This document shows, in pieces, positions 11,223 through 23,800 of a DNA stretch of 64,000 nt. The notes beneath the pieces are model-generated. The model saw only the letters and a program-made list of their open reading frames with translations, did no database searches and was not told the origin of the DNA. The position numbers and the translations under genes were made by a program. Source of the DNA: Camarhynchus parvulus (Eukaryota; Chordata; Aves; Passeriformes; Thraupidae); contig NC_044600.1 in NCBI RefSeq assembly GCF_901933205.1, positions 8,470,501-8,534,500 on the forward strand, in the 5' to 3' direction. The stretch's first letter is position 1. Every line of letters starts with the position of its first letter.

Positions 11223-14138
11223 CAAGCGCAAACCCCAAATTATTTGCAAATAATTCCTCTAGGCTGTGAGGATGGTAAGATTTTCCAAGCCCAGTTCAGC
11301 AATGCCACCATTGTGCCCTGCTCTGGTCCCAGGGCTGGCTGTGAACTCTGTACCCCACAACCAAGGTCAATGAGGCTTTCTCTTTTTTAAATTAAGTCAC
11401 AGAGCACTGGAATGAACGCTATGCAGAACTAATTTGTCAACCCAGCCACAGTGGCTTTATGTCTGCATATTTGTTGGCAAATCCCCTCCCCCCTCCCTGG
11501 TCCATGCGCTCCCCTCCTGAAGGGGCCCATCATGGCTGAGGTCAATACATGGACTGTCTGCCCCTGCTCTGCCCCCTCCAACACCACAGTGCAGTTTGCA
11601 CTCCCAGCTCTCCCTCCAGAAACACTTCATTATTCCATGAGTCACTGTGCAAGAGCAAAGTGATGCCAGGAGAGGAACAGACAGCACCACTCTGGGGCAC
11701 CTCCAGCTCTTGCCTCAATTCCTGCAGCTGCTGATCAGACCAGCATCGCCTGGGATCTTTCAGAGGCTCAATGTGGGACATAGCAGCTCTAATGGCACCT
11801 CCTGATCCTTCAGGAGGCTGCAGGATGGATAAATCAGAGGGCGGCCCATGGCTCCTGCAGCCTCTGCCTTCCCCAGCACACATGACAGTAACCACTGCCC
11901 ACTCACCCATCAGGACAGGATATTCCCATCTGCAGGCATCAAAACTCACTAACAAAACCATCCCATGAGCAGCTTATTACAGGACAAAATCCAAAGGCAA
12001 AACCTTTCCCTAGCCCTCCAAGAAGGTTGCTGTGCAGAGCAGGAGCCCACTCAGCCCACTGTGGCAGGGCAGAGCAGTCATGTCCTCAGGTGTGATGCAG
12101 AAGTAATGCTGGAAATCAGGAATAAAGCTATAAAACACACAAAAACCCCCCAGGAATCTCAGCTCCTTATCAGACCTCCTAATTACTCAGTCTAGCAACA
12201 CAAATGCAATATGGAAACATTCATCACCAAGAAAATAAAAAAAATCTTCACAACTTATATACATACACACATATGTGCACATACAGTTTACTCTACAAAA
12301 ATAAAATATTTAACTATATATTTTCCATCAGCACATTTCATCTTAACTCAGGAATATATCACACATATTCCAAGTTATTTTATGTACACAGCAGCTGTGT
12401 ACCAACACCTCCATGAGGAAACCTGCAGGGCACCGTTGCCTTCATCTACCCAAGTGCTAATGGAAAAATAACCTGCACAAATACATCTGTCAACACACAG
12501 GGGAAATTTGTATCCCTTGAAGCAATAATCACATTGCATTTGGCTTTCCATGAACAAACACAACTCCTTTCCACTAGGAAAGACTCTCTGTGGGTCTGCA
12601 CTTGAGACAGTGACAATCCAAATCCACACATCCAGCTCTGCTACCTGCTGCACTGGCTGAGCAACACACTCACTGCCTCTCCTTCCTCCCTCCCACTTCT
12701 TTCCATGCACCAGCACAGGTCTTGCCAGAGCAAATTTGCCTCCTAATTCCCATTGGGAGGAACCTTGAGCTGTGTCTTTTTGATGCTGTCCTATGACAGC
12801 CCAAAGCCTTGTGCATGACACAACGATATTTGGAGAAGGAGGGAGTCTGTCCAGCTTCTGAAAAGATTCATCTCCAGGCCATTATACTTAGCACAGATTC
12901 TATGAACTGTGACAACAATAAAAATCAGCAGGAACAATGTCCACAATTCCAACACAACCCCAAGGGACCTGATGTGCCATTGCTCAGGGCAGAGCTGTTC
13001 TCTGGGTAAATGGAGAAACCAGACCTTCCCTCCTGTAAGACAACAGCCCTTGGCTTTGCTGCCATCACACTGCATGCCTAGAGAGCACAGACACACACAG
13101 ACCCCAGGAAGGAGTGGGAGGGATCCAATTATTTCCGTTTCAATTACTCCCAGTTTAAAACCGTGGTTTGAAAGAAAAGGAGAAAACACCAACACAAAAT
13201 CCCCAGCGTGGCTGCTGAGGGTGGCTTGTTCTCCAGCCATCTGTGCTCCTGGCAGGAGCCATTCTGCTCCTACACATCCTTCAGCACCTTCTGCTCCCTG
13301 AAGTGTTACACAACTGTACAGCGAAGGAAAACCAACAGAATTAACAAGTGGCCAAGAACAGAATGACCACTGAGGCTGAGCACGTTGGTCTCCCATCTCT
13401 GTCTGGTACAAACTCAAGGAGATGAGTTGATCTCAGCTCTAGCCTGTGGCTACTACTCCAAGAAATAATTACTAATCACTTGGGAGAGCAGTGAAGAACA
13501 GCATAATATTAAGTGATGCTGCTGCTCCTGGCTCCCTCTCATTTGTGCAGCTCATTGTTGTCTGTGCCTGCACAGAGCCCTGCCCTGACACCAGTGACTG
13601 GCACTTCAGCCATCCTCAGTTCTCGTGCATCAGCTTCTCTGCATTGCTGCTTTTGGGCTTTTCTGCCATGCAAAGTTCATTGTAAGCCCAAATCTGAATC
13701 AATACTTTCCATATGTTCTGCCATTTGGATCCAGAATCTAAAATTACCTTGGTTGTCACAAAAATAGGAGCTTGCAATTCCCCTTTGCTTTGCAATTAGC
13801 TCTCTAAATCTTAATTGTGGGAGCCAGATTTTCTAGCAGAGTTCATTCATAAGCAGAGTGAGTCAGCTGCAAAATATTTATCACAGTCCAAATTCTCTCA
13901 AATTTCCAGCATTTGGATTACAGAATTCTGTTCTGATCCAGGTCTAGGAGTAATGACATAAAAATTATAGGAGGCGAGAAAAATCGGAAATTGTTTTCAT
14001 CAGAAAGCACACTTCTCCTTCAGGAAATGTTATACCCTGCCAATTCTTGCACTAAAGCTGCATCTACTCCTTTAAACTTCTTTATTGTTCTGCAAAATGC
14101 AAGACATAATCTGAAGGATGCTAAACAACTATTCTAAC
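11223..14138. other. Non-coding sequence holding the longest open frame
   Basis: This holds the longest open frame of the window (minus, 13417 to 12791, 208 codons). The frame opens at TTG; the first ATG is at 13396, giving 201 codons. It includes one hydrophobic stretch (LFLLIFIVVTVH) that could be a membrane segment, but a 130-codon plus frame (12909-13301) overlaps it and I recognise no family. Elsewhere there is a CA/TA-rich patch at 12250-12320 and no RNA gene or transposon. I do not call a gene. Confidence 0.55.
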
Positions 14139-14284
14139 AATTAATTATAATTTAATATATTTTATATAATATAAATTCTATCTAATGGCTATATTTATAT
14201 AATATTACATATAATATTTTATTATGTTTATTTCTCTATAATATATTTTTATATTTATTGTATTTTTTGCTAATTAGCTAGCTG
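14139..14284. repeat. AT-rich low-complexity block
   Basis: A hand count finds 14 G or C residues in the 140 bases from 14141 to 14280, about 10% G+C, against about 44% for the window. The sequence is dominated by ATATAA and TATTTA words and contains many short self-complementary AT palindromes. It has no coding potential. It could be an old degenerate (TA)n satellite, or a DNA-unwinding or matrix-attachment-like segment; the sequence alone does not decide. Confidence 0.8.
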
Positions 14285-17200
14285 AAAATTTTATTAGCAT
14301 GAAATTTATCAGTCTGATCATTTAAGCGCCTTCTTTAAAAACCAAAAATTAAGAGCATCTTCAGCATAAAATATACCAATTATATCTGGTTTATCACAGC
14401 TAAAACACATGTGCACAACTGCTAAGTAGAAAAGCCTCAAAATACTGTAGAGCAAGGGATATCTGATGTAAATTACTCCCCCTCCCCCAACATCCACCAA
14501 TCTCAACAGAAATTTCAGTAATTAAAATTACAAGCCAACAAAGTATACCAGGAGTAGGTGCCTCCTGACAGGTGCTCAACAAGGACTAAAATAAGCAGTT
14601 CTGTAATCACACTAAGTGCTTACATTGTCAACAGCACTCTTTTAATAAATGGTTGCATTTGTTATGCTTTCTTAAATAATTATTTGCTAGAAGATCATAA
14701 TCATCTAATAAAGATGTGTTTGGTTTTGAACCAGACCTAATTATAGGTTTTAAAAGCTGGTGACAATATATGCACTGGAATCCATTAGCAAGTTCTGCAT
14801 AGAAAAGGCGACAAAAAATCAAAAATTTCTTTGGTGAATTGAGACCGTGATCTATAGGAAATCAATGGGATTTAAGTGTTTGAAATCCAACTCTCTTTTC
14901 TAAATGAAATTCATGCAGTTATTGTGGTTTTTAATTATTGGGATAGCACAAAATCACTGCAATCATCCCAACAAAACCCTCTTGCACTTGTGCCAAAGAT
15001 TTTTTTTTTCCTCTCTCCATATGCAGAAGAAACAAGTTAATAACCTGAAACAGTCCAGATTTCAGCTACTGCCAATAGTACAGTGAATTTCTGGGCAGGT
15101 GCAGAAATCAAACCATGCACTTTGAACTGCAGGGCTGAGACAGTGAAATGTTCACTTGCTGGTCACGATCTCTTAGGGTACCTGGAGGATCAAGGATTTT
15201 TAGGATCAACTTCTAAACAAGAGTACCAGCTTCTCTTTCATCAATGTGTGTCACAGTTTTAACATCTTTTAAACACCATTTATTTGTATTTATGACTGAA
15301 TTACAGGTCAGTAAGGCAACCCACTGAATCATCACACTTCCTCAGGATAAAGATTCTGCATGTGAACAGCATCTCCCTCCCCAGGGGTCCTTCAAGCAAC
15401 AATGAAAAATGACAGAGACTGCAGTGTGCTTATCATGGTGACATGAGTTACCTCTCTGAATGTTTCTCAGTGCAAAGCCAGACAAGGGTCACAAGAGTCT
15501 TACAGGGAAAAAAAAGAGGAAAACAAGGAAAAATGTCAATTTACATTAAGTGCACAGTAAAGACTTGCTTTGTCAAAGGAATCATCTGAACTTCTAAGTA
15601 GCAATATCCATAACAATAAAAAAAAACTTCAGAAGGGAAACCTTGACTCACAAAAAAAGTATTTGGAGGCTTTCAAAGACTTTGTGTATAACTGAACATT
15701 TCCTTTAAATTAATAATTTCTCTTCAATGGCACAGCAGAACAGTTTCTGGCTGCAGGACACAGCTTCCTAAAATGCAGGTTATTAAAGTAATGCTTCAAG
15801 AAATGAATATGCTAGCCGGTATTGGAAATCATAGGAGCATTATTTACCTCTACTGAATGCTGATCTAGATGCTTAGGAAATGGCATGCAGATTAATTAAG
15901 TGCTTTTATCTAAGGAACTTTAATTTGATAATAATTAGTTTAAATATCAGCTAGCATTTTCTTACTTCAAGCCCTTCAACCAACAACAGAATGGGTATTA
16001 CTGCAATAGCAATTTCTCATGCCAGTGGAAAGGACTTTTAATATAAATTCATAATGACACCATTGTATGGACCTGATTCTAATCAGGAAAGCATGCCATG
16101 CATCTGAAATTGGTGCTCATGAAGCACAACCTGGTTTCCCACTGTGGATACTGCTCCTGTTTCTGCCACATCTTCCAAAGGCACCCAGCAGTGCTGCCTG
16201 CTGGCTGGCTTCAGAGCCAGCACTACAAAGTGCAGGGGGTGCAGCTTAACCACTTGCATTTGTTCCATTAAGAGGTGGATGCATTTACTCACTTATGAGC
16301 TTTGCTACATCCAAGTCCACCTCTCAATCACCTTTTGTGGGAGCTACATTAAAGAAGAACATAGGGCTACAGGAGTAAATGTTCCAGCCTGCCAAGCAGC
16401 TCTGGCAGGGTCAGTGCCAGCACCCCCAGTGCACTCTGTTTCCAACTTTTGGTGTGTGACTGACCAGTGGAGCATGGACAGGGCGGCAACTTAATTCAGA
16501 ACAGGAACTGCACACCTTGGACCCATGCTTGGACCGTGTGCTGAGTAAATTCCTCAGGAAGTGCTGAGCCAAAGGTAGGGACTGGTATATCCTCCATCCA
16601 CTCCACAGCTGATGGAGGAAACACAGATTGTTCCAAACACAGGGCAGCTGGAGGAGGAACATTGATATTCAGAGTTCACCACTGGAGATGGCGAGCAAGG
16701 GAGGGACTCTGGCCAGCAGCATTCCCTCTGGCTCAGGTGAGGCACCACAAACAGCTGCTCCTAGACAGAGACCTGAGCAGTGGTGCCCTCAGGACTCCCA
16801 GACCTCACTGGGGTTCTGTGCTGTGCAGAAAAGGTTTCTGCAGGTGGGAGGCAGCAGTGGGTTGTGTAGGTGTTGGGTGCTGTAGTTTGAGATGTTTTCT
16901 GTTGCCTTCTGCACATGACTCACTGAGCAGCTCTGCACAGCTATTTTCAAATCATGAATCTGCAAGGCAGACCCCCTTTGGCTAACAACCCAGATAACAG
17001 GGGAGAAAAAACAATGCACCTGTCTTATCCTGAGTGCTGAAGTAGCAAATGCTTTCTGAGCTTTATTTGCAGAAATGGGACAGTCATGGCCGTTCTTCTA
17101 GTTTTAGAACAAAATTTCCATCTAAAAATAGCGTGGCAAATCACCACTGTAGGATCTCTGCTCTCTTAGACACACAGCCACCCCAGAGCACCTGTCTAGA

Positions 17201-20200
17201 GAGCTGCCCCAGCACATCCCAGAGTCTGCAAATGGCAATTATTCTGCATATTGAATATATACATCCCATCTGTCTGTGTGTCTTGGCACATGTGTATTTC
17301 CATTCTGGCACGTCTGTATAATACATCTTTTCTACATGAATTAAGCCAAACAGTGGTCACAACATGTTATTTAAATATCACTAAGGATTAGAAGATTCAG
17401 AAGGACTCCAAACCCCATAAAGTGATGCTAAGCAGGATTACTTCCTGGCAGCATGTGGATACATATGTAAGCTGATTATTTATTTTCATGACCTACATTG
17501 GCACATAAGGAAGAGCCACAGTCCTCTCCCTCCTCAGACAGAATGAAACCAAACTGAATACCTCCCAGTGATGGATTCAAACTCACCTTTTCTTTCTCTT
17601 TAATGAGCAAAAAGCAGAAAAAGATGAGAGATAGACTTCAGCAGCTGAAACAAGGTGGAACTGCTGAGCTATAGGAATTACCACAGTGTTGAGCCAATGG
17701 CATTCAAAGAACTAACAGTAGGGATAAATTGGAAAAAAAAAAGTAGTAAGGAGCATGAATCTCAAGGTAGATACAAGGTCAAAGCAGCTTTTGGAAGAAA
17801 GCTAAAGGATAGAAGGGTGAGAATAAAAAGGAAAAACCCACCAGGGACTATTCACATTCATAACATTCCTTGGGTATTTACTATGCTCCTGGTTTCTAAC
17901 TGCTAATTCAGATTATGCTGCTTACCACAAGAACAGAAACATTGCTAATTACAACAAGGTGCTACATACACACAGCAATGCCATTGCTATTCCTTACAGG
18001 TCAAGGGCAGTATCCTGTGTTATCCTGCTCAAAAGAGGCTAAAGAATGCAGTAACTGTCTGCAAAATCATACAAATGTCATTTTTCATGCACAGAGTAGT
18101 TACATTTCTTCACGCATGTAATCTTCAATTACTAAAGAAACTGTGATGTCAGAAATAAAGCTGCCAAAACAATAAGGGGCTGAAGACAGCTTCTATTTTC
18201 AGGCTCACAACTCTCTTGTTTTATATGGAGATTGTAACACAGGAATGCAGCACAAGAGCAGAAAACAACATCAAGTGGCCTGTGTACTACACTCAGGTTA
18301 CACAGACAAAGACCTTCAATTAATGCCAGTGCTAGTTTTTATTCAGACCATGCTTGGGAGTGACGGAAACCTCCAGCATTTACAGGATTTTGGGGATTTT
18401 TAATGTTAAAGACTGAGGTGATAGAGGACTATTTGTAATACAATGTCCAACCCTGCCAAAGAGGGCTCTAACACTAAAGGCAAGGGATAAAACCTGCTGG
18501 TTGCAGCATGTTTTCCTCTGCCCAGATTAAGAGCTGTTCAATAGAAGTATAATAGAATCTGTAAATCTGCTCTGGCTCAAGAACAGTGTGCCTGACATTG
18601 AAGATACAGAGCTGTCATCGTGGAGATAACCTGCACAGTGAACAGCAGGCCTCTAGGTATGGATAATGCATCATCTGACCGCATTATAGTTTAAAAAAAT
18701 AAATAAATTAAACCAATGTAAAATAAAAACTGGTCATACCACAGTCTACTTTAAGCTTTAAAATAAATAAGCACTGGCATGTTCTAGCTGTTTCTTCTTT
18801 AAAAGTATGCTATAATCAATTTGTCTGGAAATTCTAATGTGCAATGAACAGCCGAGCATGGCCCTGCTCTGGCACACACTGCCCTGGCAGTGGCACTGGC
18901 ATGTTCAGAGAGGCTCCAGCTGCTGGCACACCAGGGAATGCCACACAATCCCCACACAGAGGGGCTGGCAGGCACTGCCCTGCACTCCTGAGCTGCCTCA
19001 AGCTGCAGCTCCTGCTGAACCAAGAGCTGCTGGAACATTTCTTTCAGGTTTTTCTTTTGCTACAGTAAGACTGCAAAAAACATCCCAGGAACAGGATTTG
19101 AGGCTTTTTACCTTTTCTTTCTAGAAAAGCTTCCAAGACCGTGCTGTACATCCCCTCTTCTTCACCACACTTAACCCTGACACTTTCCACTGAAACATAG
19201 TCCCTCACTCTCCGGAGTCACTGCTCCTGTATCTCAGTGCGGACCCTTCGCCCTATTTCCTCTGCCAAAAAAGCTGCCCTTCACCCAAAGCTGAACCCTC
19301 CAAGAAGGAACACACCCCTGTGTTTGAGTAGCTGCTCAGATTTCCACATGAAAAGTTTTCCCTTCTTCTACAACCCTTTGCCACCACTGCAGCTGAACAG
19401 CCCAGATGATTAGGGACAGACCCTGCAAGCTTCCATGCAGGCAAGACTCCTGTTACTCTTACACCGCTAAGCACCCCCATGGTGATTTTAATTTCAGCAA
19501 GGCAGATGGACTCCAAAACCCTTCCATCAGTTACCTGCTTATGCTACTGAAGATTTCCAAACCAGAGAAATCAGTGGAATAGAAATGAACAGAGTAATTC
19601 CAGCACAAAGAATGGTAGAACAGAACCAGACCCAGTCCCTCAGCTCCTTCCAAGTTCAGGCAAAGGATAACCAGCACAGACACACTGTGAGTATCAACAG
19701 AAGGAACCAGACAGAACATGCAACATGTCTGCACAGGAAGAGGCTAAAATTTCAGAGCATCAGTAGTCACAGGCCTGAAAAACCTTCCACATGCAAAAAT
19801 CTGCAGACAGATTTCATCATTAAATGTGATGGGCTACATGTAATTACTACCTCGAGCTTTACAGCTCCTCTAGCAGTCCCATGCTCTTCTGCATTAGCTG
19901 CAAACTAATGTCACTGATCTAATTTCTGTGGTACCTTGCAGAAGGAAGAGGCAGAGATTTGAGCTGATTAAGACAGCATTTAACCCAGTAACTCTAGTGT
20001 GGAAAAGGACAGGAGTTTTGATCAACTGAATTAACAACTTCACTTTTGATCTAGCTGAGAGAAATCTACAAACATCAAAAGCAGGTTTTACTTAGCCCCC
20101 TTAATATCTGCAACTTGCCCTAAGATGTCAGCTCTTCTCAGGGATATTGGACATGAATCACAAATCCTGTGATTACACCTGCCAAGAATCCTCTGAAGAG

Positions 20201-20469
20201 GCGTAGGATTTCCTCCCCCCCACACCTCTTCACCAGGAAAAGCTGGCTCCTGCTGAATACACGTATCAGAACAAATCAGCAAGACATTGACCTGTTTGGG
20301 TGTCAAGTCATTAGTACAAACAGAAAACTTCAGAAACACTGAAAAAAAGAAGGAAAAAAAGATGCTTTGCAATAAAGACAAGAATGGACTGCATCTTTAG
20401 AGGTCATGCTCTTGTCACAACAAGGAAATTTATGGAACGTATGTAAGTGGCAGGATCTTCAGATGCATC
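14285..20469. other. Non-coding sequence, no gene seen
   Basis: Unique-looking sequence. Open frames are 60-116 codons and mutually overlapping. The 15861-15960 segment is rich in ATTA/TAAT core words. About 18830-19020 is G+C-richer and CpG-poor, and about 19130-19260 is pyrimidine-rich on the plus strand. A short A/T run lies at 18691-18712. I found no tRNA, no known microRNA and no transposon termini. Confidence 0.6.
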
Positions 20470-20670
20470 TCAAGAATAAACAGGGTGAGATGCTTTCAAA
20501 GAACATTTCAAGTGCCAGGAGAAAAGGCTGAGGGGCTCAGCAAGAAGGGATTGGCCAGGGAGGATGGGGGCTGGTGCAGAGGCAGAAGTCACCTCAGTGG
20601 CCAGGACAGGGCTCAGTACCAGCTGAAAAGCCACCAAAGCCAGTGATGCCCACAGTGCCAGCAGCCCCAT
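20470..20670 (-). CDS. Candidate short secreted-protein frame (unproven)
   Basis: A 66-residue frame starts at a true ATG whose context (G at -3, G at +4) is strong, and ends at TGA. Residues 1-25 look like a classical signal peptide: very short N-region (MG), hydrophobic core (LLALWASLALVAF), then SPVLA before TE, which satisfies the small-residue -3/-1 cleavage rule. The remaining 41 or so residues are Ser/Pro/Ala-rich with a single Cys and match no family I know. Seven leucines use CTG, a coding-like preference. Upstream on the same strand are a TATA-like box, an NRF1-like site and strong splice signals (20684-20862). Caution: the minus strand here is G+T-rich, so hydrophobic N-termini arise easily by chance. 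No second exon and no canonical AATAAA is evident. It may be a small gene, a first coding exon, or noise. Confidence 0.2.
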   Translation of the reverse strand: MGLLALWASLALVAFQLVLSPVLATEVTSASAPAPILPGQSLLAEPLSLFSWHLKCSLKASHPVYS

Positions 20671-20683
20671 GCCAGCCCCACAG

Positions 20684-20862
20684 CTGGGGCACGACAGGCG
20701 GACAGAGGGAGCTCACTGGAAACCAAACCTCACTTACCTGAGTTAGAGGACAGGCAGGTGTGCTCTGACAAACTCATTAACACACACACACTCCACAGAT
20801 CTCAGGATGCGCATGCAAACACGAGTTTTTTCCAGGATTTCTACGATTTCAGCTTTATAAAA
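20684..20862 (-). promoter_or_regulatory. Candidate gene-start cluster: TATA-like, NRF1-like, splice sites
   Basis: Read on the minus strand, in order: TTTTATAAAG near 20853-20862; a TGCGCATGC-type NRF1-like word at about 20808-20816; and the full donor consensus CAG|GTAAGT with the exon ending at 20738. A pyrimidine-rich CCCCAG acceptor ends at 20684, just upstream of the ATG at 20670. Three CpGs survive between about 20809 and 20845 in an otherwise CpG-poor neighbourhood. If both splice sites paired, the intron would be 54 nt, shorter than nearly all vertebrate introns. The donor and acceptor may therefore serve different exons or neither. Each word alone is weak evidence; the order and spacing make it worth testing. 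Confidence 0.2.
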
Positions 20863-23800
20863 TTACTGCTTTAAGTTAGTTTACAGCCTTCCATCCAGTT
20901 GGCTGCATTTCAGAGCTATTCCAGCCCACACAGCTAGACTTTTTTTAAGGCACAAAAAAGGTCTGGGGGAAAAAAAAATTCTGAACAATGTCATAATCTT
21001 CATGGAAGATAAATAATCCCAATAATTTTCTATTAGGAAAGAACTGGTATACTAAATCCCACCATTCTGACAAATTTTGAAGGAAGATTACACAATGCCT
21101 TTATCTACCTCTCCCTTATCCTATTTTATACAACTGGAGCACTGCTAGACTGGCACCAGCAGTCACCACTCTTCTTTTCATCCAAAAACTGGGTTTTCCA
21201 AACCACCTTTCCCTCTCCAGCTCTACACCTACATTCTAACTCTCTGCCAACTGAACTGAAGGTCAAACCATTTTTTGTAGTTGAGATACAGGAAGAAGCC
21301 ACTGCAACAACCACTCTGCAAGGTGAGGAAGCACAGTTCATAACAACACTGATGCTGCACACAGCAGAAGGCAATTCATCTCCTGTGCATGACCCATGGT
21401 TCATCAAGCCTTCAAGACAAGAAGAGATTATTCAAAAGCACCAGCGCTTGAATGCAGCCATCAAACACCAAGCACCTGCAATGCACCCTGCACGCGCTGG
21501 TATCTGACAATGTCACTGCTCCCAGGTGACAAAATACACAAGACAAGAGAGATCTCCTCTTACAAATGGCCCAGCACTGATGCACACATTCTTCCTTGCA
21601 GGTGAAAAATGACCATGGCTGCATCTTCAGCCCCAGACTATGTTGAACATGGCCGAGCTGACAAACCTGACCTGCAGGGTGCCCAGCAGGATGAGACTCC
21701 TCCCACACTTCTAACCTGCTCAGTCACAAAATCCAGGGCACAACAGAAGCTCCAGCCACATTTCTGACATAATTTACCCTACCTTGCCCATCTCTTGCCT
21801 TTAATAACATTTCTCTTGCTAAAGAGATAAAACTGGGTTGTAGTGGTTTCCTCCTTCCTGACAATCTCAACATCTTCCAGGACAGAGAAGGATTCTCCCA
21901 GCCACCCTCTCAGACCCAATAATTGCTGCTCCCCAACATGCACCTTAGCTTTGCCACCTGATGGGATCCATCCTCTCCTCTCCTGGCTCAGGGCAATCCC
22001 AGATTCTGCATGCCTACCACCACACACCTCTGTAGCACAATTTGATGCTCAGTGCCTGCCTTGTTTAAAACCTTGTTTCCAAGCCAAACTAACTGAAAAT
22101 AGAAGCAGCAAACAGAGATGGTGTCCAAACAGGCAGGCTGTACAGAGCATCACCATCACCCTCCTCCTGGGCCCAACCATGTCACTTCCTCTGGATTTTC
22201 ACTGGATCAGCTCACTGAGACCTGTGCAATGCAGAGCCCTGTCATCCTTTGGAGTCAATACACAGTCCCCTGAGCCCACTCAGGCCCAGATCAGCTAACT
22301 CCTGGCAGATTTGAACCCTCATGTGCACCTACAGATGAACCACCTCCAGCTGTGACTGACTCCTGTCTGTTGGGCATTGCTAAGCATCAGGCAAAGGCTC
22401 CTCTTTGCTCCCTCATGCCTTCCCACCCTTCTCAGTAACACATGTGATACTCCAAGCACTGGTTCTCGTTAGCCTGAGCAGGAGCTGTGCCCAGGAACCT
22501 GCCAGCCAGCACTGCCAGACCCCAGCTCCCACCTCATCCCTCTCCCTGGCACGGCAGGGCAGGTTCACTGTGGGGCTCAGTGAGCAAACTCTGAGTGCCT
22601 CTTCCTCTCCACAGAGCACCAGGGCTGCATCAAAGGGGCTTCAGATAAAGTCTTCAAAATTGCATCTTTGTGCCTGCAATGACGTGCAGGCTCTTACTCA
22701 TCTCTCTTTTTATTAGATAAAAATCCTTTCAAAGTTGGTAAATTAATGGCTATATGCCAGGCTTAGGGCTCTACAGAGAGGACTAGAAGTCCTAATAGGG
22801 TTTGTTCCAAATTTGCTTTGCTAGTAATAACTCTAAAGAAACAGCTAAATGAGCACAAACACCATATTTTATTTCCACTTTTCGCTTTTTTATTTTATTG
22901 TAGGATATGTACTTTCTAATGAAACACTAAATTCACTGACGGAGAAGATTTTTAAAACATATAGCTGTAATACATCTTCAACTCACTTCTTATGGAGTAT
23001 TTTTAGGAACCCCTCCAAAACAGATCTCCAGCTCCCATGGTTGCCATGAAATGTCAGCATTTGACAGTTTCCATACAGTTCTCTCTCAGACAACAGTTTC
23101 TGTCTGTAATTAGAACAGTAACTGCACTAAGTCTGAGGTGGCTGTTGCTCAATGGTGTCATTTTAAAGGCAGGTTAGTGAATTTACCAAGGTCTGAAAGA
23201 GCAAGGTTTGGGGGCGTCCTCCCAAATCTGGGATGTGTGGGAAATGTTCATACAGCCTTTGATCTTAGCAGCTTCCCTTCAGCACCCCAGGAAAGGCTCC
23301 AGGCCTCTCTAGTAAGGAAATCTGTCACATACTCACAGAGCCCTGTATACAGCTATGTGCAAACCTGAATCCATACATCCCTCATGTTTTGTTCTTTTCT
23401 GCTCAGCTGCAGCCTGCAGATGGACAGATTGCAGTGTAGGCTGGCTGTGTTGTTGTTCAGAAGAGGCAAGGTGCTAGAAATCAGATGTTGGTAAACAACC
23501 CAAGTTGTTTTCAGTACACTGTGCAACCCTACCTGGTGTTTGACATGTAAATATTCCCCATCATCCACCCACAAGCTGCTCAAGCCTTTCCTGAAATTCG
23601 AATTGAGGGCTGGCACCTATCCTTTGGTGCAAGTCCCAAAGAGCTTTGGTGTAAGTCTCAAGAGCTTTGCAGAGCACCTTTAACGTTCTTGGTGTACTTC
23701 AATAGGATTTTGTACTTGCACTTGTGACTCCACAACTGAATTCAAACACACCAAGAGAGCAGCTGCTAGGGCAAGCAACTTCTTCTGATGCTCAGAAAGC

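Noticed and set aside
12890..12915. ATTCTATGAACTGTG as a possible plus-strand CR1 tail
   Set aside because: The CR1 3'-UTR that must precede the tail is absent.
22904..22966. Exon-like 63-nt open stretch after a strong T-rich acceptor
   Set aside because: The donor (GTAATA) is weak, the 21 residues match nothing, and strong pseudo-acceptors are common in A+T-rich DNA.
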